A stretch of DNA of 64,000 nucleotides from Epinephelus fuscoguttatus. Lineage: Eukaryota > Chordata > Actinopteri > Perciformes > Serranidae. The position numbers and the translations under genes are program-made. Under the pieces are notes generated by a model. The model was given only the letters and a program-made list of their open reading frames with translations, was not told the DNA's origin and did no database searches. The first letter of the stretch is position 1. Each line of letters opens with the position of its first letter. Location of the stretch: contig NC_064752.1 in NCBI RefSeq assembly GCF_011397635.1, positions 4,064,501 to 4,128,500 of the forward strand, written 5' to 3'. Positions 1 through 11,972 of this stretch are shown piece by piece.

Positions 1-690
1 TAATGAAACGGAAAGTAACCCCCGCCTTTTGCCAACTCACAGGACCGTGGGTGAATGCCATAATGCTCCGGTGTTGTTTCGGGCGTGGAGGCTCCGCAGG
101 ATCCCTTGATATCCGTGGCGGAATCTCTGAGGTGAGGCCGGTGGCAGGATGTATGATATATCACAGGGAAGCAAACCTATGTCGCGGACTTTGAGCGGTG
201 TAAAATGCCGTGGTAGGACTTCTGGCTCATCTCTCACCATAATGCCAGGAGCGGCATAATGTAGGGGCCGGTCTACCTGAGCTCAGCTGATCAAGCCATC
301 CCACTGGTGATAGCACCGGAGGGTGTGTCTGGAGGTACCTCAGTGTCTGGAGGTGAGCAAGCCATCAGGTGATAACCACTGTCTTATAAAAAAAAATATA
401 TTTATAAAATATATATATATATAAAAATATATTTATAAAATATACAGGATCATACATTGGAAAGCGGCGGCAACAATGAACAACATAGATGAAAAACCTG
501 AATATTTTTATTGTTTTGATTCCAATCCTCTCGTTTTTATTACAGATTCCAATTTTGTAAAAATAACATGATCGGTGCCGATACTTGAACTGAGGATCGG
601 ATAGGAACATCCCTAATTTTAACAGTAAACTGAAGTCAAGCCTCAATTCAGTCGCTCCACTAACAACAAAGATGGCACAAACTAGGCTGA
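1..690. other. Non-coding, no gene seen
   Basis: No convincing coding sequence was found. An AT-rich run (TATATTTATAAAATATA type) lies at about 387-445. The stretch around 555-620 looks like a decayed terminal piece of a DNA transposon, but I could not find its other end. Confidence 0.4.
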
Positions 691-1242
691 TAACCCCGTG
701 AAGAAACAAGGAAATCAAAAAACTGAAGAGAGATTGCAGGATAAGAGAAAAGAGATGGAGAAAAAACAAATCAACAATTAAATCAAATATTCCATTACAA
801 TATACAATAATTCACTCAGACGTGCAAGAAACACCTACTTTGCCAAAATAATCACTAACCATAAAAATAATCCCAGAGTCCTCTTCTCCACAATCCATCA
901 TTTAATCAACCCTAACAAGTTCCAAAGTACTTCAACAAATTGTCTTTGTGAAGACTTTGCAGACCACTTTAGAGGTAAAATTGATGTCATCAGATCTGAT
1001 ATTTTATCCCATCAGAATACAGTAAACACATTTGAATGCTTGTTTTGACCTGAGGAAACACTGGACAGTTTTGTCCCAAGTGAAACCGACAACTTGTCTT
1101 TTAGACCCAATTCCTACATCACTTTATGAAACATTTTACAGATTTTTTGAAGATGAGCTTTTAAACATTGTGAATTGTTCTCTGCAAATGGGTATTTTCC
1201 CTGCTGCCGTTAAAACGGCAGTGGTGAGACCCCTTTTTAAGA
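691..1242 (+). mobile_element. Older L2-clade LINE, 5' part (split copy)
   Basis: Conceptual translation reads as the stretch between endonuclease and reverse transcriptase of an L2-clade LINE (SLRRARNTYFAKIITNHK, then [10 protein letters not shown] and AVVRPLFKK), with stops and frameshifts. It breaks off at LFKKIN. The reading resumes after the inserted minus-strand L2 at about 2859 with LDPNVLNNYRAVSNLPF, so 691-1242 and 2859-4556 are one element. It is decayed and not functional. Confidence 0.75.
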
Positions 1243-1524
1243 AGATCAATTTCAATCAATCAGTCATTTTTATTTATAAAGCCCAATATCACAAATCACA
1301 ATTTGCCTCACAGGGCTTTACAGCATACGACATCCCTCTGTCCTTATGACCCTCACAGCTGATCAGGAAAAACTCCCCAAAAAACCCTTTAACGGGGAAA
1401 AAACGGTAGAAACCTCAGAAGAGCAACTGAGGAGGGATCCCTCTTCCAGGACGGACAGACGTGCAATAGATGTCGTACAGAACAGATCAGCATAATAAAT
1501 TAACAGTAATCCACATGACACAAT

Positions 1525-1574
<50 letters not shown>

Positions 1575-1912
1575 GAGAGATGCAGGTAATGACAGTAGCT
1601 TACAACAACATTAATGAAAGTAATAATATTATAATTAATAATAATATATTAATACCTGGCAGTATACAGTGTGACAATAATATAATAATATGTGTATAAT
1701 AACAGTAGAAGTATGACTAATGACTAATGATGGCAGCAGCAGCAGGAGGCATCTGGCAGGACCACGGCAGCAGCACAACCACACACGTCACGCTGTCCAG
1801 GCACCGCTGTGATATGAGTTAATCTGAGAGACAGTGGAGCACAAAGGCTCCGGAGAAGAAGCCGAGTTAGTGACATCCAGAATGGCCGAGTTAGCAAGAT
1901 GCAGTAATAGGA

Positions 1913-1950
<38 letters not shown>

Positions 1951-2858
1951 AGAGAAGGTGCCCGGTGTATTATAGGGGGGTCCTCCAGCAGACTAGGCCT
2001 AAGTCAGCCTAACTAGGGGCTGGTACAGGGCAAGCCTGAGCCAGCCCTAACTATAAGCTTTATCAAAGAGGAAAGTCTTAAGTCTAGTCTTAAATGTGGA
2101 GACGGTGTCTGCCTCCCGGACCGTAACAGGAAGATGATTCCACAGGAGAGGAGCCTGATAGCTGAAGGCTCTGGCTCCTGATCTACTTTGGAGACTTTAG
2201 GGACCACGAGTAACCCTGCGTTCTCAGAGCGCAGTGTTCTGGTGGGATAATAAGGCACTATGAGCTCTCTAAGATATGACGGAGCTTGACCATTTAGAGC
2301 TTTATAAGTTAACAGTAGGATTTTAAATTCAATTCTGGATTTTACAGGGAGCCAGTGCAGAGAAGCTAAAACAGGAGAAATATGATCTCGTTTCTTAGTT
2401 CCTGTTAGTACACGTGCTGCTGCATTCTGAATTAGCTGGAGAGTTTTTAAGGACTTACTAGAGCTACCTGATAATAGAGAGTTACAGTAATCCAGCCTAG
2501 AGGTAACAAAAGCGTGGACCAATTTTTCTGCATCTTTTCGGGTCAGGATAGGCCTAATTTTCACAATATTACGCAGATGAAAAAATGCAGTCCATGAGGT
2601 TTGTTTTAAATGAGAATTAAAAGACAAATCTTGATCAAATATTACTCCGAGGTTTCTTACGGTAGTGCTAGAGGCCAGAGCAATGCCATCTAGAGAAACT
2701 ATGTCATCAGATAAAGAGTCTCTGAGTTGTTTGGGGCCAAGAACAATAACTTCAGTTTTGTCTGAATTTAACATCAGGAAATTGGTGCTCATCCAAGTTT
2801 TTATGTCTTTAAGGCAGTTATGGAGTTTAGTTAATTGATTACTTTCTTCTGGCTTCAT
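1243..2858 (-). mobile_element. Young L2-clade LINE, 5'-truncated, inserted in older L2
   Basis: Read on the minus strand, this holds the C-terminal part of an L2 reverse transcriptase ([49 protein letters not shown]). A 3' UTR follows with CT-rich simple repeats and a conserved end that finishes in an ATTG-type tail (plus strand 1251-1270). The copy is 5'-truncated and nearly identical to copies at 33445-38752, 39717-41858 and 49250-53428. The flanks suggest a short target duplication of about 5 bp (AATTT), but the right junction carries extra bases. Confidence 0.85.
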
Positions 2859-4556
2859 AGAATTTGGAATTTGGACCCTAATGTTCTTAACAACTACAGA
2901 GCAGTATCCAACTTACCTTTTCTAAGTAAAAACATTTAACTTGTTTTATTCATCTTTATGATTTTTAACATAATAATAACATCTTAGCAAAATACCAATC
3001 TGGATTTAGGATGAATCACAGTACAGAGACAGCCCTACTGAAGATTGTCAGTGATCTCAGGTGTAACTTGGACTCACACAAATTATCAGTCCTGGTGCTA
3101 CTGGATCTAAGCACTGCTTTCGACACAGTAGATCACCCTATTCTTTTAAACAGACTCTTAAAGCTGGTCAGCCTCTCTGGTACTGTTCTTATTTCGTTCC
3201 CTTCCTATCTCACAGATAGAACATTTTTGGTAAGAATGGATACATACTCCTCAGAGATCCTTGAAATTAAATGTGGTGTGCCCGAAGGCTCAATTTCAGG
3301 TCCCCTGCTTTTTTATTTGTACATGCTCCCAATTGGTTGTGTCATCAGGAGACATGGTATTAACTTCCACAGTTAAGCTCATAATACACAGTTGTACATC
3401 TCCATGTCCCCTGATGACACAGGGCCAGTTGATGCCCTTTTTAACTGTATCTTGGACATCAAATCCTGAATGACAGAAAACTTTTTACAACTAACCAGGA
3501 CAAAACTGAAGTTTTAATCATCGGTTAGTTAAAATCCTGGGCGTCATTTTTGACTCTGAGGTTACTCTTATTCCTCACATTAAGCATGTAACAAGGAGAC
3601 GCTGACGCATGCTTTTATTTCCAGTCGTATTGATTACTGTAATGCCCTGCTTTCTGGTATTCCCAAAAAAGTATCTCAGGCCTACAACTTTTACAGAACT
3701 CAGCTGCATGTGTACTGACAAAGACCAGAAGTCAGGCTCACACTACACCTCTTTTAAAATCACTGCACTAGCTCCCCGTATGTTTCAGGATTGATTTTTA
3801 AGGTTCTTTTAATGTTTTTTAAATGTCTTAATGGTCTTGGCTTGCTTACACCCTACGAACCCTCGCAGACCCTGAGGTCCTCCAGCACTGGCCTCTTAAT
3901 TAATCCTAAAGTTAGAACAGGTACTCACGGTGAGGCACCTTTTCAGTATTATGGCCCCTGTTTGTGGAATAGCCTGCCAGAGGACCTGAGGGCTGCAGAG
4001 AATGTTGATATTTTTAAGATCAGGCTCAAGACCTACCTATTTATTTGAGGCTTTAACTAATATTTTCTTAGTCTGTTGATGTTTGATTGTCATCAAGACT
4101 TTTACTTAGGTTTTAATGCCATTCTTAGTCTTTTACTGATGTTAAAATGTCATTTTTAGTCCGTTACCAATATTTTAATGTCATTCTCAGTCTTTCATTG
4201 ATATTATATTGCCATTCTTAGTCTTCTACTGATGTTTTAATTGTTATTTTTATGTCCTATCTATTGTTTAGGGTTCAATATTATACTTATATTATTATTA
4301 TATTATTATAACCCATGAGGCGCTGCCTCATGGGTTGCTTTGGCTGGGTTGGGTGGGGGGTCTGCACTCTGCCCTTATGGTGGTGGTGTGGGCTCATCTG
4401 TCTGCCCGTATCGGGGTGGTTTCCGTGTCGGCGTCCTGGTAGCCATGGGCTGTGATCAGCTCCCGGTGCAGATGGCTCATGCGTTCCTTTTTGACCATGT
4501 AAAGCACTTTATGCTACATCCCTGTATGAAGAGTGCTTTATAAATAAAGATTTACT
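2859..4556 (+). mobile_element. Older L2-clade LINE, 3' part
   Basis: Continuation of the split copy. The reverse transcriptase motifs (NHSTETALLKIVSDL, LLDLSTAFDTVDHPIL, CGVPEGSISGPLLF) are readable but broken by stops and shifts. The C-terminal segment at 3791-4048 ends with NSLPEDLRAAENVDIFKIRL. The 3' UTR runs to a tail near 4540-4556 (ATAAAGATTTACTGATTGAT). It belongs to a different L2 subfamily from the element inserted in it. Confidence 0.8.
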
Positions 4557-4647
4557 GATTGATCACTTAACATGTTTCATTTTTAATCTGTATTGCTGTA
4601 GCAGAGTATTTTTCAGTCCTAAAATGTTTCTGTTCCTGAGTGAATCT

Positions 4648-4653
4648 TTTATT
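4648..4653 (-). promoter_or_regulatory. Candidate poly(A) signal of the zinc-finger gene
   Basis: AATAAA on the minus strand, about 230 bases past the stop codon of the zinc-finger gene. This is a usual place for a polyadenylation signal, but there is no transcript evidence. Confidence 0.35.
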
Positions 4654-4882
4654 ACAAATTATGTGTAATTATTATTAATATTGTGCAGGCCAATATCTAA
4701 GAGAAGTTGAAGTTAATACAGAGTCAGTCACACTGAACATGAGACATCATCTCAACACAGTCGATCAAGAACTCTGTAAAGTTCAGTCTAAATATACAAA
4801 CATGAATCCCATGTCATCATAAACACATGAGTCTGATATTAGCTCTCAGTACCTCACTCATATCAGCAGAAGTACTGACTAC

Positions 4883-6354
4883 CTACAGGTACACAAATAG
4901 TACGGGCTGATCAGTGGGGGGACGTGGCAGCAGGACTCGGCTCCTGGCGGGTTTCGGTCCTTCACATGGATGCTTTTTCAGCTCACAATGCCACGTGAAC
5001 TTCTGTAGACAAACAGAGCAGCTGTATCTTTTGTCTCCTGAGTGAATTCTCTCGTGTCTCTGTAAATGCCATTTCTCTGTGAAACTTTTCTGACAAACAG
5101 AGCAGCTAAATGGTTTCTCTCGTGGATGACTGCATCTCCTGTGTATCTTCAGATCTATCTGCCGGCCAAATCTGTTCCCACATTCAGAGCAGCTGAACGG
5201 TTTCTCTCCTACTCTACACGATGAATCACCGATAGGAGACTTTAAACCTGACTGAGCTTCTTTGCTCTCCGTCCAATCATCACCGTCATCAGTCTCCGCT
5301 TCAGATGAGTCTCCAGTCTTGTCTTCAGTGTCTGGTTGTAAATCTGGATCTGAGATCCTGGTTGGTTCTGGTCCTCCACAGTGCTCTCCATCAGCTCCTG
5401 ACCTGCTGGCTTGAGGCTCCGCCCCTCTATCCTCCTCAGTTTGAGTCTGATGACACTGTGACAACTGGGGACCAGCACATTTATGTCTTTGCAGCTGATT
5501 ATACCAAATGAATCTTTGGTGACAAAAACTGCAGCGGAATCTTTTCTCTCCTGTGTGAACACTCATGTGCTGCGTCAGGTTTGTTCTGTCCATAAATGTT
5601 TTAGTACAAACTGAGCAAACAAATGGTTTCTCTCCTGTATGAGTTTTCATGTGTCTCATTAGATCAGCTTTACACACATATTTTTTATCACAAATGGAGC
5701 AGCTGAACGGTTTCTCTCCTGAGTGATTCTTCATGTGTGTCTGTAAATTCCCTCTCTGTGTGAAACATTTCTTACAGACGGAGCAGCTGAATGGTTTCTT
5801 TCCAGTATGAGTTCTCATGTGAATCTTCAACTTTGCTTTTGTGCAAAATCTTTTCCCACACTCAGAGCAGCTGAACGGTTTCTCTCCAGTATGAGTTTTC
5901 ATGTGTTGCTGCAGATTGTCCTTACGACCAAATGTGTTCCCACACTCAGAGCAGATGAACGGTTTCTCTCCAGCTCTACATGATGAATCACTGACAGGAG
6001 CTTCTCTGCTCTCTGTCCAATCATCACTGTCATCAGTCTCCGCCCCAGATGAGTCTCCACACCTGTCTTCAGTCTCTGGTTCTAAATCTGGGTCTGGATC
6101 TGAGTTCCTGATTGGTTCTGGTCCTTCACAGTTCTCTCCATCAGCCTCTGTTTGATGAATCTGGGAAGACAGAGGTTTCTTTTCATCATCTTCACTCTTC
6201 ACAGGGACAGGAGTGAATGGTAACTTGGTGATATCAGCCTCCTCCAGCTGGTGAAGCTGCTCTCCCTCCTCTTCCTCTTTAATGTGTGGGGGCTCTGGGT
6301 CCTCCTGGTCCACACAGCAGCTCCACTCCTGCTGCTCCTCTTTCACCACACCAC
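4883..6354 (-). CDS. Zinc-finger gene, coding exon 2
   Basis: This exon begins after a TTTACTTTCAG acceptor and contains all nine fingers and the stop codon. There is no ATG near its 5' end. The frame enters through a split glycine codon (G|GT) shared with exon 1, so this is an internal exon and not a complete single-exon gene. Confidence 0.85.
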
Positions 6355-8209
6355 CTGAAAGTAAAATTGAATTATTTATTTATTTAGGATGTTTTACCAC
6401 AGAAGGAGGACGTGGACATGACACGTGATTTACAGAGGACAGGAGACCGCTGTCTCATGTTCTCCCAACTAGAGCAGGACATTATCTGACAGAGGACAGG
6501 AGACACTGTCTCACATTCTCCCAACTAGAGCGGGACATTATCTGACAGAGGACAGGAGACACTGTCTCACATTCTCCAAACTAGAGCGGGACATTATCTG
6601 ACAGAGGACAGGACATTATCTGACAGAGGACAGGAGACACTGTGTCACGTCCTCCAAACTAGAGCAGGACATTATCTGACAGAGGACAGGACATTATCTG
6701 ACAGAGGACAGGAGACACTGTGTCACGTCCTCCAAACTAGAGCGGGACATTATCTGACAGAGGACAGGAGACACTGTCTCACATTCTCCAAACTAGAGCG
6801 GGACATTATCTGACAGAGGACAGGACATTATCTGACAGAGGACAGGAGACACTGTGTCACGTCCTCCAAACTAGAGCGGGACATTATCTGACAGAGGACA
6901 GGAGACACTGTGTCACGTCCTCCAAACTAGAGCGGGACATTATCTGACAGAGGACAGGAGACACTGTCTCACGTTCTCCAAACTAGAGCGGGACATTATC
7001 TGACAGAGGACAGGAGACGCTGTCTCACGTTCTCCAAACTAGAGCGGGACATTATCTGACAGAGGACAGGAGATGCTGTCTCACGTCCTCCAAACTAGAG
7101 CAGGACATTATCTGACAGAGGACAGGACATTATCTGACAGAGGACAGGAGACACTGTCTCACATTCTCCAAACTAGAGTGGGACATTATCTGACAGAGGA
7201 CAGGAGATGCTGTCTCACGTCCTCCAAACTAGAGCAGGACATTATCTGACAGAGGACAGGACATTATCTGACAGAGGACAGGAGACACTGTCTCACATTC
7301 TCCAAACTAGAGCGGGACGTTATCTGACAGAGGACAGGACATTATCTGACAGAGGACAGGAGACACTGTCTCACATTCTCCAAACTAGAACGGGACATTA
7401 TCTGACAGAGGACAGGACATTATCTGACAGAGGACAGGAGACCGCTGTCTCACGTCCTCCAAACTAGAGCGGGACATTATCTGACAGAGGACAGGACATT
7501 ATCTGACAGAGGACAGGAGACGCTGTCTCACGTCCTCCAAACTGGAGCGGGACATTATCTGACAGAGGACAGGAAACCGCTGTCTCACATTCTCCAAACT
7601 AGAGCAGGACATTATCTGACAGAGGACAGGACATTATCTGACAGAGGACAGGAGACCGCTGTCTCACGTTCTCCAAACTAGAGCGGGACATTATCTGACA
7701 GAGGACAGGAGACACTGTCTCACGTTCTCCAAACTAGAGCGGGACATTATCTGACAGAGGACAGGAGACTGCTGTCTCACGTTCTCCAAACTAGAGCGGG
7801 ACATTATCTGACAGAGGACAGGAGACACTGTCTCACGTTCTCCAAACTAGAGCAGGACATTATCTGACAGAGGACAGGAGACGCTGTCTCACGTTCTCCA
7901 AACTAGAGCGGGACATTATCTGACAGAGGACAGGACATTATCTGACAGAGGACAGGAGACCGCTGACTCTAGGATGAGTAGTGCAGTATCTGTACTGCGG
8001 TATTAAACACAGTAGTAGTAATATAAAGTAAAAAAAACCTGTAACTTGAGTAAACACACAGTCAAACTGAAGCTAGCTGCGGCTAATCAGCTAACCGGTT
8101 AACGTTAGCTTAGCAACATTTAGCAAAAGGAAAACAAACCTTTTCTTATTCCTCTCGGGTTTAAACCCGCGTCCGTGACGTCAGGCAGCAGTTTCTGGTG
8201 TCGGTCCAT
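4883..8209 (-). CDS. C2H2 zinc-finger protein gene (two coding exons)
   Basis: Joining 8209-8140 to 6354-4883 gives an uninterrupted 513-aa protein that starts MDRHQKLLPDVTDAG. The intron has GT and AG ends. Residues ~26-150 form an acidic leader typical of fish zinc-finger proteins (QEDPEPPHIKEEEEGEQL, PFTPVPVKSEDDE). Fingers 1-6 span ~158-316 with TGEKPF-type linkers. An acidic spacer (~325-410) repeats part of the leader, and fingers 7-9 span ~413-487. Fingers 6 and 9 end in HKC and HPC, so they are C2HC-like. The family usually binds DNA in the nucleus as transcription regulators; the target is unknown. The start was chosen because it is the only ATG giving an in-frame splice into the finger exon. 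Confidence 0.85.
6405..7972. repeat. ~56-bp minisatellite in the zinc-finger intron
   Basis: About 1.57 kb of tandem repeats. The basic unit reads roughly CTAGAGCGGGACATTATCTG followed by ACAGAGGACAGGAGACACTG and TCTCACATTCTCCAAA. Many units carry an extra internal copy of the GGACATTATCTGACAGAGGACA block, which gives alternating ~56- and ~78-bp periods. Open reading frames across it (for example 7207-7467) only reflect the repeat. Confidence 0.95.
8140..8209 (-). CDS. Zinc-finger gene, coding exon 1
   Basis: Seventy coding bases from ATG (8209) to a donor AAAAG|GTTTGT. They encode 23 residues plus one base. The exon contains the palindrome TGACGTCA (8176-8183), a perfect CRE site that is in the coding sequence. 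Together with the GC-rich surroundings this suggests the promoter is close, just above 8210. Confidence 0.75.
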
Positions 8210-8330
8210 CTCTGCTCCGGTTAATTAACTCTGATGGTTTGTTTTTCTGACGTTATTTAGATAAGTGGACGTTAATTCGCTCTGCTAACCGAACTAAACA
8301 CGGTCAAACCGGCATAAATAACAACTGTCG
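8210..8330 (-). promoter_or_regulatory. Presumed 5' UTR/promoter of the zinc-finger gene
   Basis: A short stretch between the zinc-finger start codon and the 3' tail of the neighbouring LINE. No TATA box is obvious. The call rests only on position, so the LINE now ends within about 130 bases of the start codon. Confidence 0.3.
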
Positions 8331-8360
8331 CTTCTTCTTCTTCTTCTTCTCTTTTTTTAA

Positions 8361-8397
8361 TGGCGGGTCGCAAACAACTTTTAGGTGCATACCGCCA
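8361..8397 (-). other. 3'-terminal hairpin of Nimb copy 1
   Basis: TGGCGG (8361-8366) pairs with CCGCCA (8392-8397) just before the (AAG)n tail. The same stem is kept in the older copy at 13366-13403, although the loops differ. This fits a 3' recognition structure used by the element's own RT. Confidence 0.55.
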
Positions 8398-8638
8398 CCT
8401 ACTGTACAAGAGTGTGCATCATCATGTCACTTACCTATTTTTATATTTTAGCTGCCAGCCCTGTGTCCCTTAGGAACACAAGCAGCGCCCTCCTCCCCTT
8501 CCTTATCTCTTCTCCCTCTCCTTCTGTTCCCAGAATTCCATTTAGGCTCCCTACCTGCCTCTTTAATTTTTTCTTCAAATCTTTTCCTTTTTATTTTATA
8601 CTTCATACATTGAAGCAACACATGTTCTACATTTTCCT

Positions 8639-11600
8639 TTACGCTGCACATATCACACAATCATCTATCCTTTTCCCCAGTAACCACATGGTGTCATTCA
8701 GTCCAGTGTGTCCTACTCTAAGACGTGAAATGAGGATTTCCTCCCTCCTGTTCCTCTCTCTGTAGATCTTAGTTATTACTGACTTCTGTATTTTATGAAA
8801 TCCTCTTCCTTTCTGATCCTCATCCCACTTTTCCTGCCATTTTTCAATTCCTTTTTTCTTGATTATTGTTTTTCCTTCTCCTTTACCTAGCTGAATAGGT
8901 ATTGTAATTTCTTTTCTTAGTGATGCTTTTGCTAACTTGTCAGCCGTCTCATTCCCTTTCACCCCCTCGTGTGCTGGTACCCAGCAGAACTGTACATCCA
9001 CACCACCCCGGTGAAGCCTTAATAGGCTATGTTGTAGTTCTATTAGTAAATCTTCTCTGTCTGATTTAGTTGACTGTATACTTTCTAAAGTTGCTGCTGA
9101 ATCTGTGCACACCACCACCCGATCTGGTCTGACCTCCTCCACCCACTGCAGGCATACAATGACAGCCACCACCTCTGCTGTGTAAACTGACAATTGATTT
9201 GAAATTCTCTTAGAGATATATACATTGAATTCTGGAATGAAAACACCAATACCCACACACTCATGTTCATTTTTAGAGCCATCTGTGAATATTTTTCCTA
9301 TCTATAATATTTTTGTCTCAAATATACATTTGTTTTAACTCCAGTTTCTGTCAAGCGCCATTCTCTTTTCTTTTCTAGAATGCTCATGTCAACTTTTGTT
9401 TCTGGGTACAGCCATGGAGGAACATTACTTGTAGGATTAGCTTTTGTAAACTCCAAGTTCTCCATGCCAAACTGTTTCACCTTATCTCCTATCTCCCATC
9501 CAAAGCCTCTTCTCTGAAATGTAGAGTATTTCCAACACGGTTTTAATGTATTAGTTGAGGGGTTTTCATCACCATTTCCTTTCAGTTTAACCCAGTATGT
9601 TAGTGAAAATTTGTCCCTCCTCATCTCCAGTGGTGTTTCTCCTGCCTCTATTAGGACTGCATTAATTGGTGTTGTTTTCATGAGTCCTGTGCATATTCTT
9701 AAAGTCCTGTATTGTAATCTGTCTATTTTTTGTAGAGTAGTTTTTGCTGCTGCTCCATATATTATACAACCATAGTCTGTTGCTGACCTCATCAGTGCTT
9801 TATATATGTCCATTAGAGCTTGTTTGTCTGCCCCCCAGTAGCATCCAGCAACAGCTCGTAAAAGATTTATTTCTTTTTTACATTTTGTTTCTAAATGCTG
9901 TATATGGGTTTTCCATGTGTGTTTATTGTCCAACCAAAGGCCAAGGTATTTAAACTCCATACAGTGTTAAGTTTACATTATTAACCTTCCATTTATTTGT
10001 TATTATCATGTAGCAGGATTTACTGACTGAAAGTTTGAACCCCCACTCATATGACCACCTCTCCACTTCCTGTATAGCGCTTGCAATATTCCTGATAACA
10101 TGCGTCACATTTCTGCTTCTCATCCATATGGTACCATCATCCGCATAAAGGGCTGAATTAATACTCCCATTTAGTTTTGAAAAAATATCATTAATCATGA
10201 TATTAAACAAAAGTGGATTAATGGCACTTCCCTGGGGAATACCATTTTTTACCTCTAAATCTTGAGATAATGCTGTTCCTACTTTAACTTTGATTTTTCT
10301 GCCTGCTAAGAAATTCATTATCCAATTAAAGACTCTTCCACCAATACCCATTTGATTTAGTTTTATAAGAAGACCATCTCTCCACATTGAGTCATAAGCC
10401 TTCTCAATGTCAAAAAACACAATAACCATTACCTCTTTCATTTTAAAAGTCTTTTCAATTTCATTGCTCACTCTTACTAAGGCATCCACTGTTGAGCGCC
10501 CTTTTCTGAAACCACACTGATTATTATTTAGCAGCCCTTTCTTCTCCAGAAAAAACACTAATCTATTTACAGTGACTTTCTCCATCCATTTGCAAATGTG
10601 AGATGTTAACGCAATAGGTCTGTAATTGTTTGGGTTTCCAGGATCTTTCCCCGGTTTGCTGAATGGCAGTATTACTGCCTCCTTCCAGCTCCTGGGTATC
10701 TGTCCCTCTCTCCATATTTTATTAAAAAGATTCAATATTATCTGTAACGTTACTTCAGGAAGCTGTTGGAGCATTGCATAACAAATCTGATCCTGTCCTG
10801 GAGCCGTATTTCCTGTGCCTTGTAAGGTTGTTTTAAGTTCTTTCATTGTGAACTCCACATCTAATGTTGAACTACAATTCTCTTTTTTCTCCCAGATGTT
10901 TTTATGTTCCCTAAGAACCTGCTCTCTCTTTTTCCTGTGTAGATCATCAAGATGATCACCACTATGAGTGGCAATAATTGTTTTCCCAAGTATAAGGTTC
11001 TCTTGTATGATGTTTTTCATTAGCTTTCTAAAAGCTCTGTTTCTCTCTTTAATGGCTTTACTGCATTCCTCATTCCACCAAGGAACTACCCTCCTCCTAC
11101 TCCCTGTTGTTTTCTTAGCAACAGTCAGATTTGCAGCATCTAGAATATGGTCTGTTACCTGTTTTGCATAGTCCTCAATATCTCCTTCAAGACTAATAGA
11201 GCCTACTGAGGCTTCACAACAGTGTTTAAATTTCTTCCAGTCAGCTTTATCAAAGCACCATCTTGTAAATGTGCAACCCTCTTGTTTAGATACCTCTTTG
11301 TTCATTTTAATTAGTATTGGAAAATGATCACTACCTACCAGAGAGTCATTCCTAACATTCCATTCACAAGCATTAACTAAAGAGTCAGACACTAGCGTGA
11401 GATCTATACATGAAAATGTACCTCTATTTACATCGAATCTTGTCCCTTGTCCATCATTAAGACATACAAGTGATCTTTCATCTAAAATGTCTTCTATTAT
11501 AGAACCATTACTGTCTGTGTGATTGCTGCCCCATAAAGTATTATGTGCATTGAAATCTCCACACCATATTTCTCCTCTGTGTGGACTTCCAGCCACTTCT

Positions 11601-11962
11601 TTTAACACTTCTACATCCAGATTTTTACATGGATTATAGAAATTTATTACCTTAATATTTCCCTTAATTCTTCCACTGCATATCTCAAGAATTACACACT
11701 CAATATCATTAGGTGAAGCAATCTCTCTATAAGCTAACCCATCTTTAATAAATGTAGCACACCCTCCACCATTCTGATTATTGGCTCTATCATGCTTAAC
11801 TGAACTGAATCCAGGGATTATAAAATCTAAGTGAGGTCTCAGCCAGGTTTCCTGAATACATATTATATCTGGGACAGTTTCTAGAGAGTAAATATATTTT
11901 TTGAGTTCTTGACCATTAGCTATAAGTCTCCTTGCATTCCATTGGAGAATAAGGAGGACCAT
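8639..11962 (-). pseudogene. Nimb-like ORF2: endonuclease-RT-RNase H
   Basis: The likely start is ATG at 11962, 11 bases after the ORF1 stop, which fits termination-reinitiation. The AP-like endonuclease shows LQWNARRL, CIQETWL, WCGDFNAHNTLWG and GSDHFPI. The RT shows YRPIALTSH, GFRKGRSTVDALV, FFDIEKAYDSMW, GIPQGSAINPLLF and the catalytic YADD. The RNase H shows TDGSK, CTDSAATLES and WVPAHEGVKGNETADKLAK. Reading frame shifts occur near 9955 and 9290, so the present copy cannot make the whole protein. The 9950-12025 frame alone carries endonuclease and RT intact. Confidence 0.85.
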
Positions 11963-11972
11963 AATTAATGTT

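Noticed and set aside
6405..7972. Possible CRISPR-like array
   Set aside because: The repeats are contiguous with no unique spacers, in a eukaryotic context.
8385..8765. Plus-strand 126-aa ORF
   Set aside because: Antisense shadow of the Nimb ORF2 C-terminus and 3' UTR.
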